Source of the DNA: Pseudofrankia sp. DC12
GTDB lineage: Bacteria > Actinomycetota > Actinomycetes > Frankiales > Frankiaceae
Reading direction: 5' to 3'
NCBI RefSeq assembly: GCF_000966285.1
Contig: NZ_KQ031391.1
Location: forward strand, 5,008,383-5,072,382
Length of the DNA: 64,000 nt
The notes beneath the pieces are model-generated. The model was not told where the DNA came from. It did not search any database and was given only the letters and a program-made list of their open reading frames with translations. Each line of letters begins with the position of its first letter. Position 1 is the stretch's first letter. Shown one piece after another: positions 26,843 through 35,224 of the stretch. Position numbers and translations under genes: made by a program.

Positions 26843-26880
26843 CACGGGGTGGGACGCCGACGTCGGCGTCCCACCCCGTG
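26843..26880. terminator. 38-base perfect palindrome, hairpin terminator
   Basis: The arm CACGGGGTGGGACGCCGAC is followed directly by its exact reverse complement, with no spacer. It lies 50 bases after the double CaiB gene and 65 bases before the VOC gene. It may end transcription; a perfect spacer-less palindrome this long could also be a protein site or a recombination relic. Confidence 0.65.
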
Positions 26881-26945
26881 TCTGTCGGGGCCAGGGCGGC
26901 ACGCCGCCGCCCGCGCCCGTCGTGCGGCACAGAAGGAGGGCGTCG

Positions 26946-27353
26946 GTGGGAGCTCGTCTGCGGCACATCGCGATCGGGTCCGAGGACCCGAAAGGCATGG
27001 GGCTGTTCTACGCAGAGGCCCTGGGCCTCGAGCTGCTGGTCAACAACGACAAGCTGTCGGTGCTCACCGACGGCGTGATGAACATCGTCCTGGTCCGCGG
27101 CGAGCTGTTCGAGCCGGCGGCGGTACGCCGCCCCGGCCACGTCGGCTTCCACCACATGGGCTTCAAGGTCGACTCGAGGGACGAGGTGGAGGCCCGTCTG
27201 GCCGGGCTGGGTGCCGAGAAGGTCCTTGAGGACGAGCCAGCCGAGGGGGAGCCCGCGCCGGAGGCCGGGTTCGAGGTCAAGTGGCTCTCGCCCGACGGAC
27301 TGATCTTCGACCTGTCGGAGACCGGCTGGCCGACGGCCCCCGAGCCGAGGTAG
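26946..27353 (+). CDS. VOC (glyoxalase/dioxygenase) superfamily protein
   Basis: A 135-residue protein of the vicinal-oxygen-chelate fold, made of two beta-alpha-beta-beta-beta units: RLRHIAIGSEDPKGMGLFYAEALGLE and HVGFHHMGFKVDSRDEVEARL. Metal ligands would be the first His (RHIAIG), the His in HHMGF and the Glu/Asp in LIFDLSE, but I cannot confirm a full set. VOC enzymes include glyoxalases, epimerases such as methylmalonyl-CoA epimerase, and extradiol dioxygenases. GTG at 26946 has an ideal AAGGAGGG 5 bases upstream; the longer frame from 26838 runs through the palindrome and is not used. Confidence 0.83.
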   Translation: MGARLRHIAIGSEDPKGMGLFYAEALGLELLVNNDKLSVLTDGVMNIVLVRGELFEPAAVRRPGHVGFHHMGFKVDSRDEVEARLAGLGAEKVLEDEPAEGEPAPEAGFEVKWLSPDGLIFDLSETGWPTAPEPR

Positions 27354-27369
27354 CGGGTTCTGCGCCACC

Positions 27370-27420
27370 AGGCGAACAGAGACGGCCGCCGGCGATGCCG
27401 GCGGCCGTCTCTGTTCGCCT
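27370..27420. terminator. Bidirectional hairpin terminator between converging genes
   Basis: A perfect 24-pair inverted repeat with a 3-base loop (GAT) begins 17 bases after the VOC stop and ends 26 bases before the 3' end of the opposing aldehyde dehydrogenase gene. Arms start AGGCGAACAGAGACGG. It would stop RNA polymerase from both sides. Confidence 0.85.
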
Positions 27421-27445
27421 GTCAGGGCGTGTGGTGCCCGGGTGG

Positions 27446-28933
27446 TCAGCCGCGGTAGCGGGCGGGGATGTCGTCGAGGATGACGGTCTTCGTCTCCAGA
27501 TAGGGGAGCAGGCCCTCGCGGCCGCCCTCCCGGCCGACCCCGGACTGCTTGAAGCCTCCGAAGGCGACCCCGAAGTCGGTACGCAGCGCGTTGTGGCCGA
27601 CCGTCCCGCTGCGCAGCCGCCCGGCGACCTCGCGGGCCCGGTCGACGTCGGTGGTGAACACCGAGGCGTTGAGCCCGTAGACGGTGTCGTTGGCGATCCG
27701 GACCGCGTCGTCCTCGTCGGCCGCCTCGATGACGGTCAGCACCGGGCCGAAGATCTCCTCCTGGGCGATCGTCGAGCTGCTGTCGACGCCGTCGAACAGG
27801 GTCGGCTCGATGAAGTAGCCCCGGTCGAGATGCTTGGGCCGGCCGCCCCCGGTGACGAGCCGCGCCCCCTCGGCGACGCCCTTGGCGATGTAGTCCTCGA
27901 CCCGCTCCCGCTGGCGTTCCATGGCCAGCGGTCCCATCTGGGACTCCCGGTCGAACGCGTCGCCGACGCGCTTGCCGGCGAAGACGTCCGTCAGCGCCTC
28001 GACGAACGCGTCGTGGCGGCCGCGGGTGACGACGAGGCGGGTCAACGACGCACAGGTCTGCCCCGTGACCAGGCATTCGGAGGCGGCGATCGCCGCCGCC
28101 GCGGCGCCGAGGTCGGCGTCGTCGAGGATCACCGCCGCCGACTTGCCGCCGAGCTCGAGCGTGTACCGGCCGATCCGCTCGCCCATGATCGAGCCAATCC
28201 TCCGGCCGGCGGCGGTCGACCCCGTAAAAGCTATCTTGTCGACGCGGGGGTCGCGGACCAGGAGCTCGGAGACCTCCCGGCCCGCCGTCAGCACGTTGAG
28301 GACCCCCGGAGGCAGGCCAACGGCCTCGGCGACCTCGGCGATGACGTACGGCTCGCCGGGCGCTTCGGGCGCGGCCTTGAGGACCGCGGTGCAGCCCGCG
28401 AGGAGCGCGGGGGCAATCTTGTGGAGCGAGAGCTCGAGTGGCAGGTTCCAGGGAACGATCGCCCCGACGACGCCGACCGGCTCGCGGACCAGCAGCCCGA
28501 ACGCCCCGCCGGCGGTGGGCTGGGCCGGCTCCTCCCACGGGTAGCCAGACGCCAGGTCCGCGTAGCGCTCGAGCGCGGAGGCCCCGATGCCCGCGCTGTG
28601 GCGGGCGAGGCGGAACAACGCCCCGGATTCGCGTGGCCACAGCTGGGCCAGCGTCTCGGACCGGGTCCGCAGCTGCGCGGCCATCGCGCGCAGGTACTCG
28701 GCGCGGCGGGCGTGGGTGAGGCGTGGCCACGGACCGTCGTCGAAGGCGCGGCGTGCCGCGCCGACAGCGCGGTCGAGGTCCGCCGGACGGGCCTCCGCGA
28801 CCCGCAGGAACACCTCCTCGGTGTTGGAGTCGACGACCTCCAGGCGTGCGTCGGACGACGGCGCGGCCCACGCGCCGTCGATGAAGAAACGGTCCGGGTG
28901 CGCCAGCAGGCCGGTCTCGCTCGGGGGTGTCAC
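27446..28933 (-). CDS. NAD(P)-dependent aldehyde dehydrogenase
   Basis: A 495-residue aldehyde dehydrogenase. PWNLPLELSLHK is the cofactor-loop start, GSTAAGRRIG the Rossmann turn, LELGGKS holds the general-base Glu, and Cys294 in GQTCASLTRL is the nucleophile. It oxidises an aldehyde to the acid. GTG start with GGGAG a few bases upstream. It ends at the two-way hairpin and lies 106 bases after the ThDP enzyme gene on the same strand, so an aldehyde released by a ThDP-dependent lyase or decarboxylase could be its substrate. Confidence 0.92.
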   Translation of the reverse strand: MTPPSETGLLAHPDRFFIDGAWAAPSSDARLEVVDSNTEEVFLRVAEARPADLDRAVGAARRAFDDGPWPRLTHARRAEYLRAMAAQLRTRSETLAQLWPRESGALFRLARHSAGIGASALERYADLASGYPWEEPAQPTAGGAFGLLVREPVGVVGAIVPWNLPLELSLHKIAPALLAGCTAVLKAAPEAPGEPYVIAEVAEAVGLPPGVLNVLTAGREVSELLVRDPRVDKIAFTGSTAAGRRIGSIMGERIGRYTLELGGKSAAVILDDADLGAAAAAIAASECLVTGQTCASLTRLVVTRGRHDAFVEALTDVFAGKRVGDAFDRESQMGPLAMERQRERVEDYIAKGVAEGARLVTGGGRPKHLDRGYFIEPTLFDGVDSSSTIAQEEIFGPVLTVIEAADEDDAVRIANDTVYGLNASVFTTDVDRAREVAGRLRSGTVGHNALRTDFGVAFGGFKQSGVGREGGREGLLPYLETKTVILDDIPARYRG

Positions 28934-29039
28934 CTGTGTCTCCCTTCGCGGGTCACGCGGCGCGGGCCGGCGTCGGTGCGGCTGGCCCGTCGCCGCCTCG
29001 CCTGCGTCTCCGTGAGCAGATCCAGTAGGAGGGGATGGC

Positions 29040-30689
29040 TCAGTGGTCCAGGCCGAAGTGCATGCGCCGGTACGGCGCGCTGATCACGGACCGGGAGATC
29101 CGGCAGTCGACGAGCAGCGGCCCGCTCCCGGCGAGGAACTCCTTCACCAGCGGGGCGAGCTCGCGGGCGTCGGTGATCGTCGCCGCCGGGCAGCCGAACG
29201 CCCGGGCGACCGCGGCGATGTCGGTCGGCGGGATCAGGCCCAGGTCGGGCTCGAAGCCCTTCGCCCGCAGCTTGTGGTACTCGGCCCCGAACGCCTGGTC
29301 GTTGAGGACGAGGACGAGCACGTGGTTGCCGGGGCGGGCGAGAGCCTCGAGCTCGCCGGCGGCCAGGAGCACGCTGCCGTCGCCCTCGACGAGCACGAGC
29401 GGCCGGCCGGGGGTAGCCGCGGCGGCGCCAAGCGCGAGCGGCAGGCCCTGGCCGATGGCGCCGAAGTGATGGCCGAACAGCTGCGGGCTGTAGCGCCGGG
29501 CCATGTGCATGATCGGGAAGGCCCAGAAATGCCCGCCGCCGATGACGAGCCCGGCCTCCGCCGGCAGGCTGCGCTCGAGCTCCTCGCAGACCTCGCGCGG
29601 GTCGGCCGTGCCCGGTTCGAGCTCGGGCGTCGTCGCGTCGACCGGGGTCTGGCGGATCTTCCGCGCGACCTCGTCGGTGCGGAACCCGGTCCGCGCCGGC
29701 GCGGCGCGCAGCGCGGCGAGGATCTCCTCGGCCGCGGCGAGCCCGTCCGCGCGGACGTACACGTCCGCGGACCGGCCGGTCGACATGGTGATCTGCGCGG
29801 CCGTGTCGACATGGATGATCGAGGCGGCCGGGAACAGGTAGCCGCCCTCGGTGGTGAAGTAGTTCAGGCTCGCGCCGACGGCGAGCACGCAGTCGGCCTC
29901 GGCCAGGAGCTCGCTGGCGGCGGGGGAGGAGAACAGCCCGGCGACGCCGATGTTGAACGGGTCGGGGTGGAACAGGCCGCGGGCGGGCATCGTGCAGGCC
30001 AGCAGCGCCCCAGCGCGGGCGGCGATCTCGCGCAGCACATCGACGGCGCCGTCCGGCGCCCCCTCGCCGGCCAGGACGACTGGCCTCTCGGCTGCGCTCA
30101 GCGCCTCGACCGCGGCGGCGAGCGCCGCGGCGTCCGGGCGGGGGCGCTGCGCCGGGGCCAGGCCGACAGTCGACGGCTCATAGGCGTAGTCCCACGGATA
30201 CTCGGCGTTCTGGATGTCGATGTCGACGTCCAAAAGCACCGGGACCCGCTCGGTGCGGGCGGTCCGGAACGCGGCCCGCACGGCGTCGAGGACCGCCCCT
30301 GGGCTGCCCACCGTCTGGTAGGCGGCGCCGGCCAGCTGGGCGAGGCCGCGGTGGTCGAAGCGCTGCAGGTTGGTGGTGTCGTCGCGGGACGGCTGCCCGG
30401 TGACCAGGACAATCGGCGCGTGGGACCGGGCGGCGCCCGTCAGCGATGTCAGGGCGTTGGCGAGGCCTGGCCCGCAGGTCACCGAACAGACCCCGGGCGA
30501 GCCGGACGCACGGGCGTAGCCCTCTGCCTCGGCGACCGAGCCGCTCTCGTGCCGGGACTGCCGGATGTCGGCCAGGCCCAGCCGGCCCAGCGAGGCGACG
30601 AACTCCATGTTGGCGTCGCCGAGCAGGCTGAACACCGTGCGGGTCCCCTCGTCGAGGACGGCGCGGGCGAGGGCTTCGTAGACCTTCAC
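29040..30689 (-). CDS. Thiamin-diphosphate-dependent enzyme (acetolactate-synthase-like)
   Basis: A 549-residue protein with the three ThDP domains: N-terminal Pyr domain (VFSLLGDANMEFV, with the activating Glu in SRHESGSVAEAEGYA), the central domain, and the C-terminal PP domain with the Mg/ThDP motif GDGSVLLAAGELEALARPGN ending in LNDQ. Family members join or cleave 2-oxo acids or 2-hydroxyacyl-CoA. There is no nearby acetolactate pathway gene, so biosynthesis is unlikely; decarboxylation or lyase work with the aldehyde dehydrogenase downstream fits better. The GTG start overlaps the CoxG-like stop (GTGA) with AAAGGA upstream. Confidence 0.86.
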   Translation of the reverse strand: MKVYEALARAVLDEGTRTVFSLLGDANMEFVASLGRLGLADIRQSRHESGSVAEAEGYARASGSPGVCSVTCGPGLANALTSLTGAARSHAPIVLVTGQPSRDDTTNLQRFDHRGLAQLAGAAYQTVGSPGAVLDAVRAAFRTARTERVPVLLDVDIDIQNAEYPWDYAYEPSTVGLAPAQRPRPDAAALAAAVEALSAAERPVVLAGEGAPDGAVDVLREIAARAGALLACTMPARGLFHPDPFNIGVAGLFSSPAASELLAEADCVLAVGASLNYFTTEGGYLFPAASIIHVDTAAQITMSTGRSADVYVRADGLAAAEEILAALRAAPARTGFRTDEVARKIRQTPVDATTPELEPGTADPREVCEELERSLPAEAGLVIGGGHFWAFPIMHMARRYSPQLFGHHFGAIGQGLPLALGAAAATPGRPLVLVEGDGSVLLAAGELEALARPGNHVLVLVLNDQAFGAEYHKLRAKGFEPDLGLIPPTDIAAVARAFGCPAATITDARELAPLVKEFLAGSGPLLVDCRISRSVISAPYRRMHFGLDH

Positions 30690-31327
30690 GGGTGGTCCTT
30701 TCGTGGGGCCGGCCGCCGTATCAGGGCGCCGAGACGGCGAATACCGGAGCGCAACAGGTCGAGCACGGTCGCGGCCAGGAGACGGAACCCGTTCACTGGT
30801 GCCGCGGCCGGGACGGGACGCGGCGCCACGTTCCCGTCCGTGGGCGGATCATCCGCGGAGGCGGCGGCGGTCTCGAGTTGAGCGGCCAGGTTTGCCGAGA
30901 AGTCGGCGACCATGCGGCGGGTAAGGTGGGCACCACCGGTCCGCACGAACGGCGCGAGTGGGCCCGCGACCTCGATTTTGCCAGTGAGGGAAACCTGCGC
31001 ACCTGAACACTGGCCAGGTGCCACGGAGAAACCAGTTGTCGCCCTCGCGCGCGTCCTGCCCTGGCCGTCGGCACCCTGAGCGGCCAGGCTGCCCTGGTAC
31101 ATGGGGTGGTCGAACGTCGGAGTGACTTCGCCCCTGAAAGCGACTACGGTGGGACCGAGCCTCACTTTCAGTGTGCCCAGCAGCGTCCCGTCCGCGCGTT
31201 CCTCGAGGATCTCGGCGCCGGGCATGCACCGCACCACGACGGCCGGGTCGGTCAGCAACTTCCACGCGGCGTCCGGTGGCGCTTGCACCTGGAACACCTC
31301 GTCGATCGAAACGGTCGCGGACTGCAA
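30686..31327 (-). CDS. CoxG-like SRPBCC family protein
   Basis: A 213-residue protein whose first 150 residues fit the CoxG (CO dehydrogenase subunit G) branch of the SRPBCC fold: VFQVQAPPDAAWKLLTDP, CMPGAEILEE and LGTLKVRLGPTVVAFRGEV. CoxG anchors or matures molybdenum hydroxylases, and related proteins bind hydrophobic ligands. The C-terminal region ends in a hydrophobic/basic stretch (NGFRLLAATVLDLLRSGIRRL) that could bind the membrane. No coxMSL genes are nearby apart from a CoxM-like scrap at 7.9 kb. It is the first gene of a minus-strand operon starting at the palindrome at 31387-31401. Confidence 0.82.
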   Translation of the reverse strand: MQSATVSIDEVFQVQAPPDAAWKLLTDPAVVVRCMPGAEILEERADGTLLGTLKVRLGPTVVAFRGEVTPTFDHPMYQGSLAAQGADGQGRTRARATTGFSVAPGQCSGAQVSLTGKIEVAGPLAPFVRTGGAHLTRRMVADFSANLAAQLETAAASADDPPTDGNVAPRPVPAAAPVNGFRLLAATVLDLLRSGIRRLGALIRRPAPRKDHP

Positions 31328-31386
31328 CGGACAGACCCCCTCGGAATGGTTGACAGCGCCTCTTGCGTGGGCGTTGGTGTATCGTT

Positions 31387-31401
31387 ACTATACCGTCTCG
31401 T
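31387..31401. promoter_or_regulatory. Palindromic operator (TetR-type), site A
   Basis: ACTATACCGTCTCGT matches the shared palindrome ACGAGACnGTCTCGT with two mismatches in the left arm. It lies between the diverging CoxG-like and benzoylformate-decarboxylase-like genes and sits inside the predicted minus-strand promoter. Confidence 0.6.
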
Positions 31402-31414
31402 AACCGTAAATCAA
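31387..31414 (-). promoter_or_regulatory. Predicted promoter for the CoxG-ThDP-ALDH operon
   Basis: On the minus strand TTGATT (31409-31414) and TATAGT (31387-31392) are 16 bases apart, close to the -35/-10 consensus, in an AT-rich patch 60 bases before the CoxG-like start. Operator site A covers the -10 box and part of the spacer, so a bound repressor would block it. Confidence 0.5.
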
Positions 31415-31532
31415 ATCTTGCGCACAATAACCGCGATGGCAAGCTCGCGGAACTTCAGTGAATCAAGCGTGACGCATTTCGCGTCGATTTTCGCGCGCTC
31501 GCGGGAAAAGATTTACACCCATCGGAGGTCAG

Positions 31533-33230
31533 GTGACCACAACGTCTCCCGACGTGAGTTCGGTACTCGCCGGGACCTTGCGCGCCCACGGCGTCACCGC
31601 GGTGTTCGGCAATCCCGGGACGACCGAGCTCCCACTGGTCGACGCGATCGGCCGCACCCCAGGGATGTCCTACTACCTCTGCCTCCAGGAGAACGTCGCG
31701 ACGGGCATGGCCGCCGGCTACGCGATCGCGACCGGGAAAGCCGGGGTCAGCCTGCTGCACGTCGCCCCGGGGCTGGCCTGCGGACTGGGCAACATCTACA
31801 ATGCCTTCCGCAACGGCACGCCCCTGGTCGTGCTGTCCGGCCAGCAGGACCGCCGCCACACGCTGCTCAACCCGGTGCTCTACGGCGACCTGGTCAGTCT
31901 CATGCGGCCGGTGACCAAGTGGGCCTGGGAGGCCCAGACCGCGGAGGAGGTGCCGGTCGCGGTCGGCCGGGCCATCCGCGACGCGCTGTCCCCAGCGCAG
32001 GCGCCGACGTTCGTCAGCATCCCCCTCGACCTGCAGACGATGCCTCTGCCGGACTCGGGTGACCTGCCGGACGCCGGCCCGGTCCCCGCCCTGGGCACCG
32101 CGCCGGCGGCGATGGTCGAGGCCGCGGTCGCGATGCTGCACGCGGCGGAGAGCCCGGCGATCATCGCCGGCGACATCATCGGAGCTGGCCGGGCGGTCCC
32201 CGAGCTGCGCCGGCTCGCGCACGAACTGGCGGCGGCCGTCTACTGGGAGCCGGTCTCGACGTACGCGAACTATCCCACCTCGGACCCGATGTCCCAGGGG
32301 ATCATGTTCCCGAACGCGAAGAACTTCGAAGAGATCTTCGCCAAGCACGACGTCGTGCTGGCCTGCGGGCTCGGCCTGCGCGCGCCCGCCCTGTTCGGCG
32401 GCACCAACTGGTCCGCGCCCGGGCACCGGGTCATCGCCCTGACGGACCACAGCTCGCAGGGGCCGGGCATCGACGTCGACGTCACGCTTCTCGGCGACGC
32501 CGCGGCGACGCTGACGGCACTCGCCGAGGCCTCGGCGGCGGCGATGAAGCCCGAGCTCGCGGAGCAGGTGGCGCAGCGGCACGCCCAGCTCGTCGAGAAG
32601 CACGCCGCCGCACGGGCGCGGGTCGTCGCCTCGGCCGCGAAGCGGGCGCTCGACGTCCCGATCAACACCGCATCCCTCATGACGGCGCTCTACGAGAAGC
32701 TGCCGGAGAACGCCACCGTCGTCGACGAGTCGCTGTCGAACTCGGCCTGGGTGCAGCTGGCCGGCCAGTTCACCGACGAGCTCGGCTACCTCGGCGGGAC
32801 CAAGGGCGGCGGCATCGGCTTCGGCCTGCCGGAGGCGGTCGGCGCGGCCATCGGCCGCCCGGACCGCAGCGTCGTGGCCGTCATCGGTGACGGGTCGTCC
32901 CTGCACTCGATCCAGGCGCTGTGGACGGCCGCACGCTACAACGTCCCGATTGTCGTCTGCGTGCTCAACAACGCCAGCTACCGGATTCTCAAGGGCGGTC
33001 TGATGTCCTTGACCGGCATCAGCCTCGAAGAGGTCGAGAAGGTACCGGGGCTCAACATCGTCTCTCCCGAAGTCGACTTCGTCGGCCTCGGCCGCTCCCT
33101 CGGAGTCGACGGCGTACGGGTCGACACCGTCGAGACCGCGGTCGCCGCGGTCCTGGAAGCGGTTGCGTCCCGCGAGCCGCGCCTCGTCGACATCCAGGTC
33201 GACCGCGGCACCCGCAAGATCTTCAGCTAG
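31533..33230 (+). CDS. ThDP-dependent decarboxylase/lyase (benzoylformate-decarboxylase-like)
   Basis: A 565-residue ThDP enzyme closest by eye to benzoylformate decarboxylase: GNPGTTELPLVDA, the activating Glu in CLQENVATGMAAGYA, the active-site His segment LLHVAPGLACGLGN, GQQDRRH, and the PP motif GDGSSLHS ending in LNNASY. Benzoylformate decarboxylase releases CO2 and an aldehyde; related folds include 2-hydroxyacyl-CoA lyase and oxalyl-CoA decarboxylase. GTG start with GGAGG upstream. It is the first gene of a five-gene run with a CitE-like lyase, enoyl-CoA hydratase, CoA-transferase and acyl-CoA synthetase, and diverges from another ThDP gene cluster across operator site A. Confidence 0.88.
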   Translation: MTTTSPDVSSVLAGTLRAHGVTAVFGNPGTTELPLVDAIGRTPGMSYYLCLQENVATGMAAGYAIATGKAGVSLLHVAPGLACGLGNIYNAFRNGTPLVVLSGQQDRRHTLLNPVLYGDLVSLMRPVTKWAWEAQTAEEVPVAVGRAIRDALSPAQAPTFVSIPLDLQTMPLPDSGDLPDAGPVPALGTAPAAMVEAAVAMLHAAESPAIIAGDIIGAGRAVPELRRLAHELAAAVYWEPVSTYANYPTSDPMSQGIMFPNAKNFEEIFAKHDVVLACGLGLRAPALFGGTNWSAPGHRVIALTDHSSQGPGIDVDVTLLGDAAATLTALAEASAAAMKPELAEQVAQRHAQLVEKHAAARARVVASAAKRALDVPINTASLMTALYEKLPENATVVDESLSNSAWVQLAGQFTDELGYLGGTKGGGIGFGLPEAVGAAIGRPDRSVVAVIGDGSSLHSIQALWTAARYNVPIVVCVLNNASYRILKGGLMSLTGISLEEVEKVPGLNIVSPEVDFVGLGRSLGVDGVRVDTVETAVAAVLEAVASREPRLVDIQVDRGTRKIFS

Positions 33231-33246
33231 CCCCGGAGGTGTGCAC

Positions 33247-34191
33247 ATGACTCTGCTGCGCTCGATGCTCATCGTCCCGGCCCTGCAGCCCAAGCTGCTC
33301 GACAAGGCCGCCCGGTCGGCGGCCGACGGCCTGATGATCGAACTTGAGGACGGCGTCCACGCGTCGCGTAAGGCCGAGGCCCGCGCGGCGGTCGCGAAGT
33401 TCATCAGGTCGGCCGACTTCGGCACCAAGGAAGTCACCGTCCGGATCAACAGCGTCTTCGGCAACGAGGGCCCGGAGGACCTCCACGCCCTCGTCGACGC
33501 GGGCGTCCCGTCGGTGATGCTCGCCGAGGTCCGCGGTCCGAAGGACCTGGAGGTCGCGGGCGACCTGCTCGCCCGGGCCGAGCACGCCGCCGGGCGGGAG
33601 ATCGGCTCCGTCGGCCTGTGGTCGATGGTCGAGACCGCCGCCGCGGTGCAGAACATCGACGAGATCAGCCGGATGCCGCGGCTGCGCGGCCTCGCCTTCG
33701 GCGGCGGCGACCTGTCCAGCGAGCTGCGGGTCCGCCGGATCGGTATCGGCGGCGACCGGGTCATCTGGGACTACCCGTTCGAGCACCTGTACTCCAAGGA
33801 GCGGCTGATCATCGCGGCTCGTGCCGCCGGCCTGAAGGCCATCGACACCGGGTGGGCGAACATGTACGACGCGGAGGGGACGGCGTTCTGCGCGCGGGCT
33901 TCGGCTCAGCTTGGCTTCGACGGGTCGTTCGTCATCTCCCCGCGGCAGCTCCCGCCGATCCACGGCGAGTTCACCCCGTCCGAGCGTGACATCGAGTGGG
34001 CGCAGAAGGTCGTCGCCGCCGCGGAGGAGGCCGAGGCCGTCGGCGAGACGGTCCGCGTCGTGGAGGGCCAGATGACCGACGGCCCGTTCGTCCGCAGCGC
34101 GTTCCAGATCCTCCAGCGCGCGAACGAGGCCGTCGAGCGGGCCGCCGAGGTCGAGCGGCTCCAGCAGAAGGCGCTGGAGCCGGCGAAGTGA
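33247..34191 (+). CDS. HpcH/HpaI aldolase / CitE-like lyase
   Basis: A 314-residue TIM-barrel lyase of the HpcH/HpaI-CitE family. It starts MTLLRSMLIVPALQPKLL, has MIELEDGVHASRKAEAR (acidic metal-binding segment), an Arg-containing strand EVTVRINS and GGGDLSSELRVRR, where an Asp coordinates Mg. Relatives cleave citryl-CoA, malyl-CoA or hydroxy-oxo acids in a retro-aldol manner. GGAGG lies 7 bases before the ATG, 16 bases after the ThDP gene. A long helical C-terminus rich in Glu and Ala follows the barrel. It may split a 3-hydroxyacyl-CoA formed by the hydratase downstream. Confidence 0.87.
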   Translation: MTLLRSMLIVPALQPKLLDKAARSAADGLMIELEDGVHASRKAEARAAVAKFIRSADFGTKEVTVRINSVFGNEGPEDLHALVDAGVPSVMLAEVRGPKDLEVAGDLLARAEHAAGREIGSVGLWSMVETAAAVQNIDEISRMPRLRGLAFGGGDLSSELRVRRIGIGGDRVIWDYPFEHLYSKERLIIAARAAGLKAIDTGWANMYDAEGTAFCARASAQLGFDGSFVISPRQLPPIHGEFTPSERDIEWAQKVVAAAEEAEAVGETVRVVEGQMTDGPFVRSAFQILQRANEAVERAAEVERLQQKALEPAK

Positions 34192-34230
34192 GCCCCGCCC
34201 AGGCCCAGCTGCCGGAGGAGGTGCGCCCAG

Positions 34231-35073
34231 GTGGCATCTGAAGCGGCCACGCCGGCCGACGAGCCCCCGGTCCTCGTCGAGGACCGGGGCCCAGTCCGGT
34301 GGATCTGGCTGAACCGCCCCCGGGTCCACAACGCTCAGAACCTCGACATGCTCGAGGCGCTGTGCGCCGCGCTCGACGACCTGGAGCGGTCCGAGTCGGT
34401 GCGGGTGCTGGTCCTGGGCGGGAAGGGGAAGTCGTTCAGCGCCGGCCATGACCTCCGGCAGTCGGCCGACAACCCCCGCTACCGGTCCAACCAGTCGACG
34501 GCGGAACGCCGGTGGCGCCAGGAATGGCAGATGTTCGTGCAGCCAGTGGAAAGAGTCAGGCGGCTGCCGATCCCGACGATCTGCCGGGCGCAGGGCCACT
34601 GCCTGGCCGCTGGCATGATGTTCGTCGAGGCCTGTGACTTCGTGGTCGCGACCCCGGACTCGGTCTTCGGCTCCCCGATTCTGGGGCCGCTCGAGATCAA
34701 CGACGCAGAGGTGCCGACGTTCGTCCGCAACGTCGGGGTACGACGGGCCAAGTCGCTGCTGTGGCTCAATGAACGACTCGGCGCCCAGGAGGCACTTGAG
34801 GCCGGCCTGGTCAACTGGGTCGTCGAGCACGACCAGCTCGACAAGCACGTCGAAGCCACCGCGGACCGCCTGCTGCAGGTCTCCCGGGAGACCCTCGAAC
34901 TGTCCAAGCTGAGCTTCCAGTTCCTGGCTGCCCGGCAGGGGTGGGACGACTTCGACCGGTACCACTTCATGACCCACCAGCTCAGCCATCACACCAGCCC
35001 CGCCCAGGCCCTCTACGACCAACGCCTGAACAACCCGTCAGGCCGCGGCGGGAGCAGCGGCAAGGACGCCTGA
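34231..35073 (+). CDS. Enoyl-CoA hydratase/isomerase family protein
   Basis: A 280-residue crotonase-fold protein. The oxyanion-hole segments are GKSFSAGHDLRQ and CRAQGHCLAAGMMFVEACDF. The usual catalytic Glu pair is not clearly kept: the second segment reads GPLEINDAEVPTF, so another crotonase reaction is possible. The GTG start has GGAGG upstream and the C-terminal trimer helix reads FMTHQLSHHTSPAQAL. It resembles the protein at 52663 (both have SAGHD and a long insertion with Trp/Arg after it). It is in the same operon as the CitE-like lyase. Confidence 0.86.
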   Translation: MASEAATPADEPPVLVEDRGPVRWIWLNRPRVHNAQNLDMLEALCAALDDLERSESVRVLVLGGKGKSFSAGHDLRQSADNPRYRSNQSTAERRWRQEWQMFVQPVERVRRLPIPTICRAQGHCLAAGMMFVEACDFVVATPDSVFGSPILGPLEINDAEVPTFVRNVGVRRAKSLLWLNERLGAQEALEAGLVNWVVEHDQLDKHVEATADRLLQVSRETLELSKLSFQFLAARQGWDDFDRYHFMTHQLSHHTSPAQALYDQRLNNPSGRGGSSGKDA

Positions 35074-35224
35074 TGGGCGTCGGCGCCGCCCGGCGGCGCC
35101 GACGCCCTGGCACCCTCGACATGATCCAGGTCCCTGGAGGTGGAACCCTGACGATGCGCGAGCCTCGTCCGTCATCCGATCAAGGCGGCGCTCGGTGCTC
35201 GCCGCGGGCCGGGGAGCGTGACCG

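Noticed and set aside
24408-28871. A 1487-codon open frame on the minus strand
   Set aside because: It runs antisense to the double CaiB and VOC genes and in another frame of the aldehyde dehydrogenase gene; composition is Arg/Gly/Ala/Pro-rich with no family blocks. It is open because of GC-rich codon bias.
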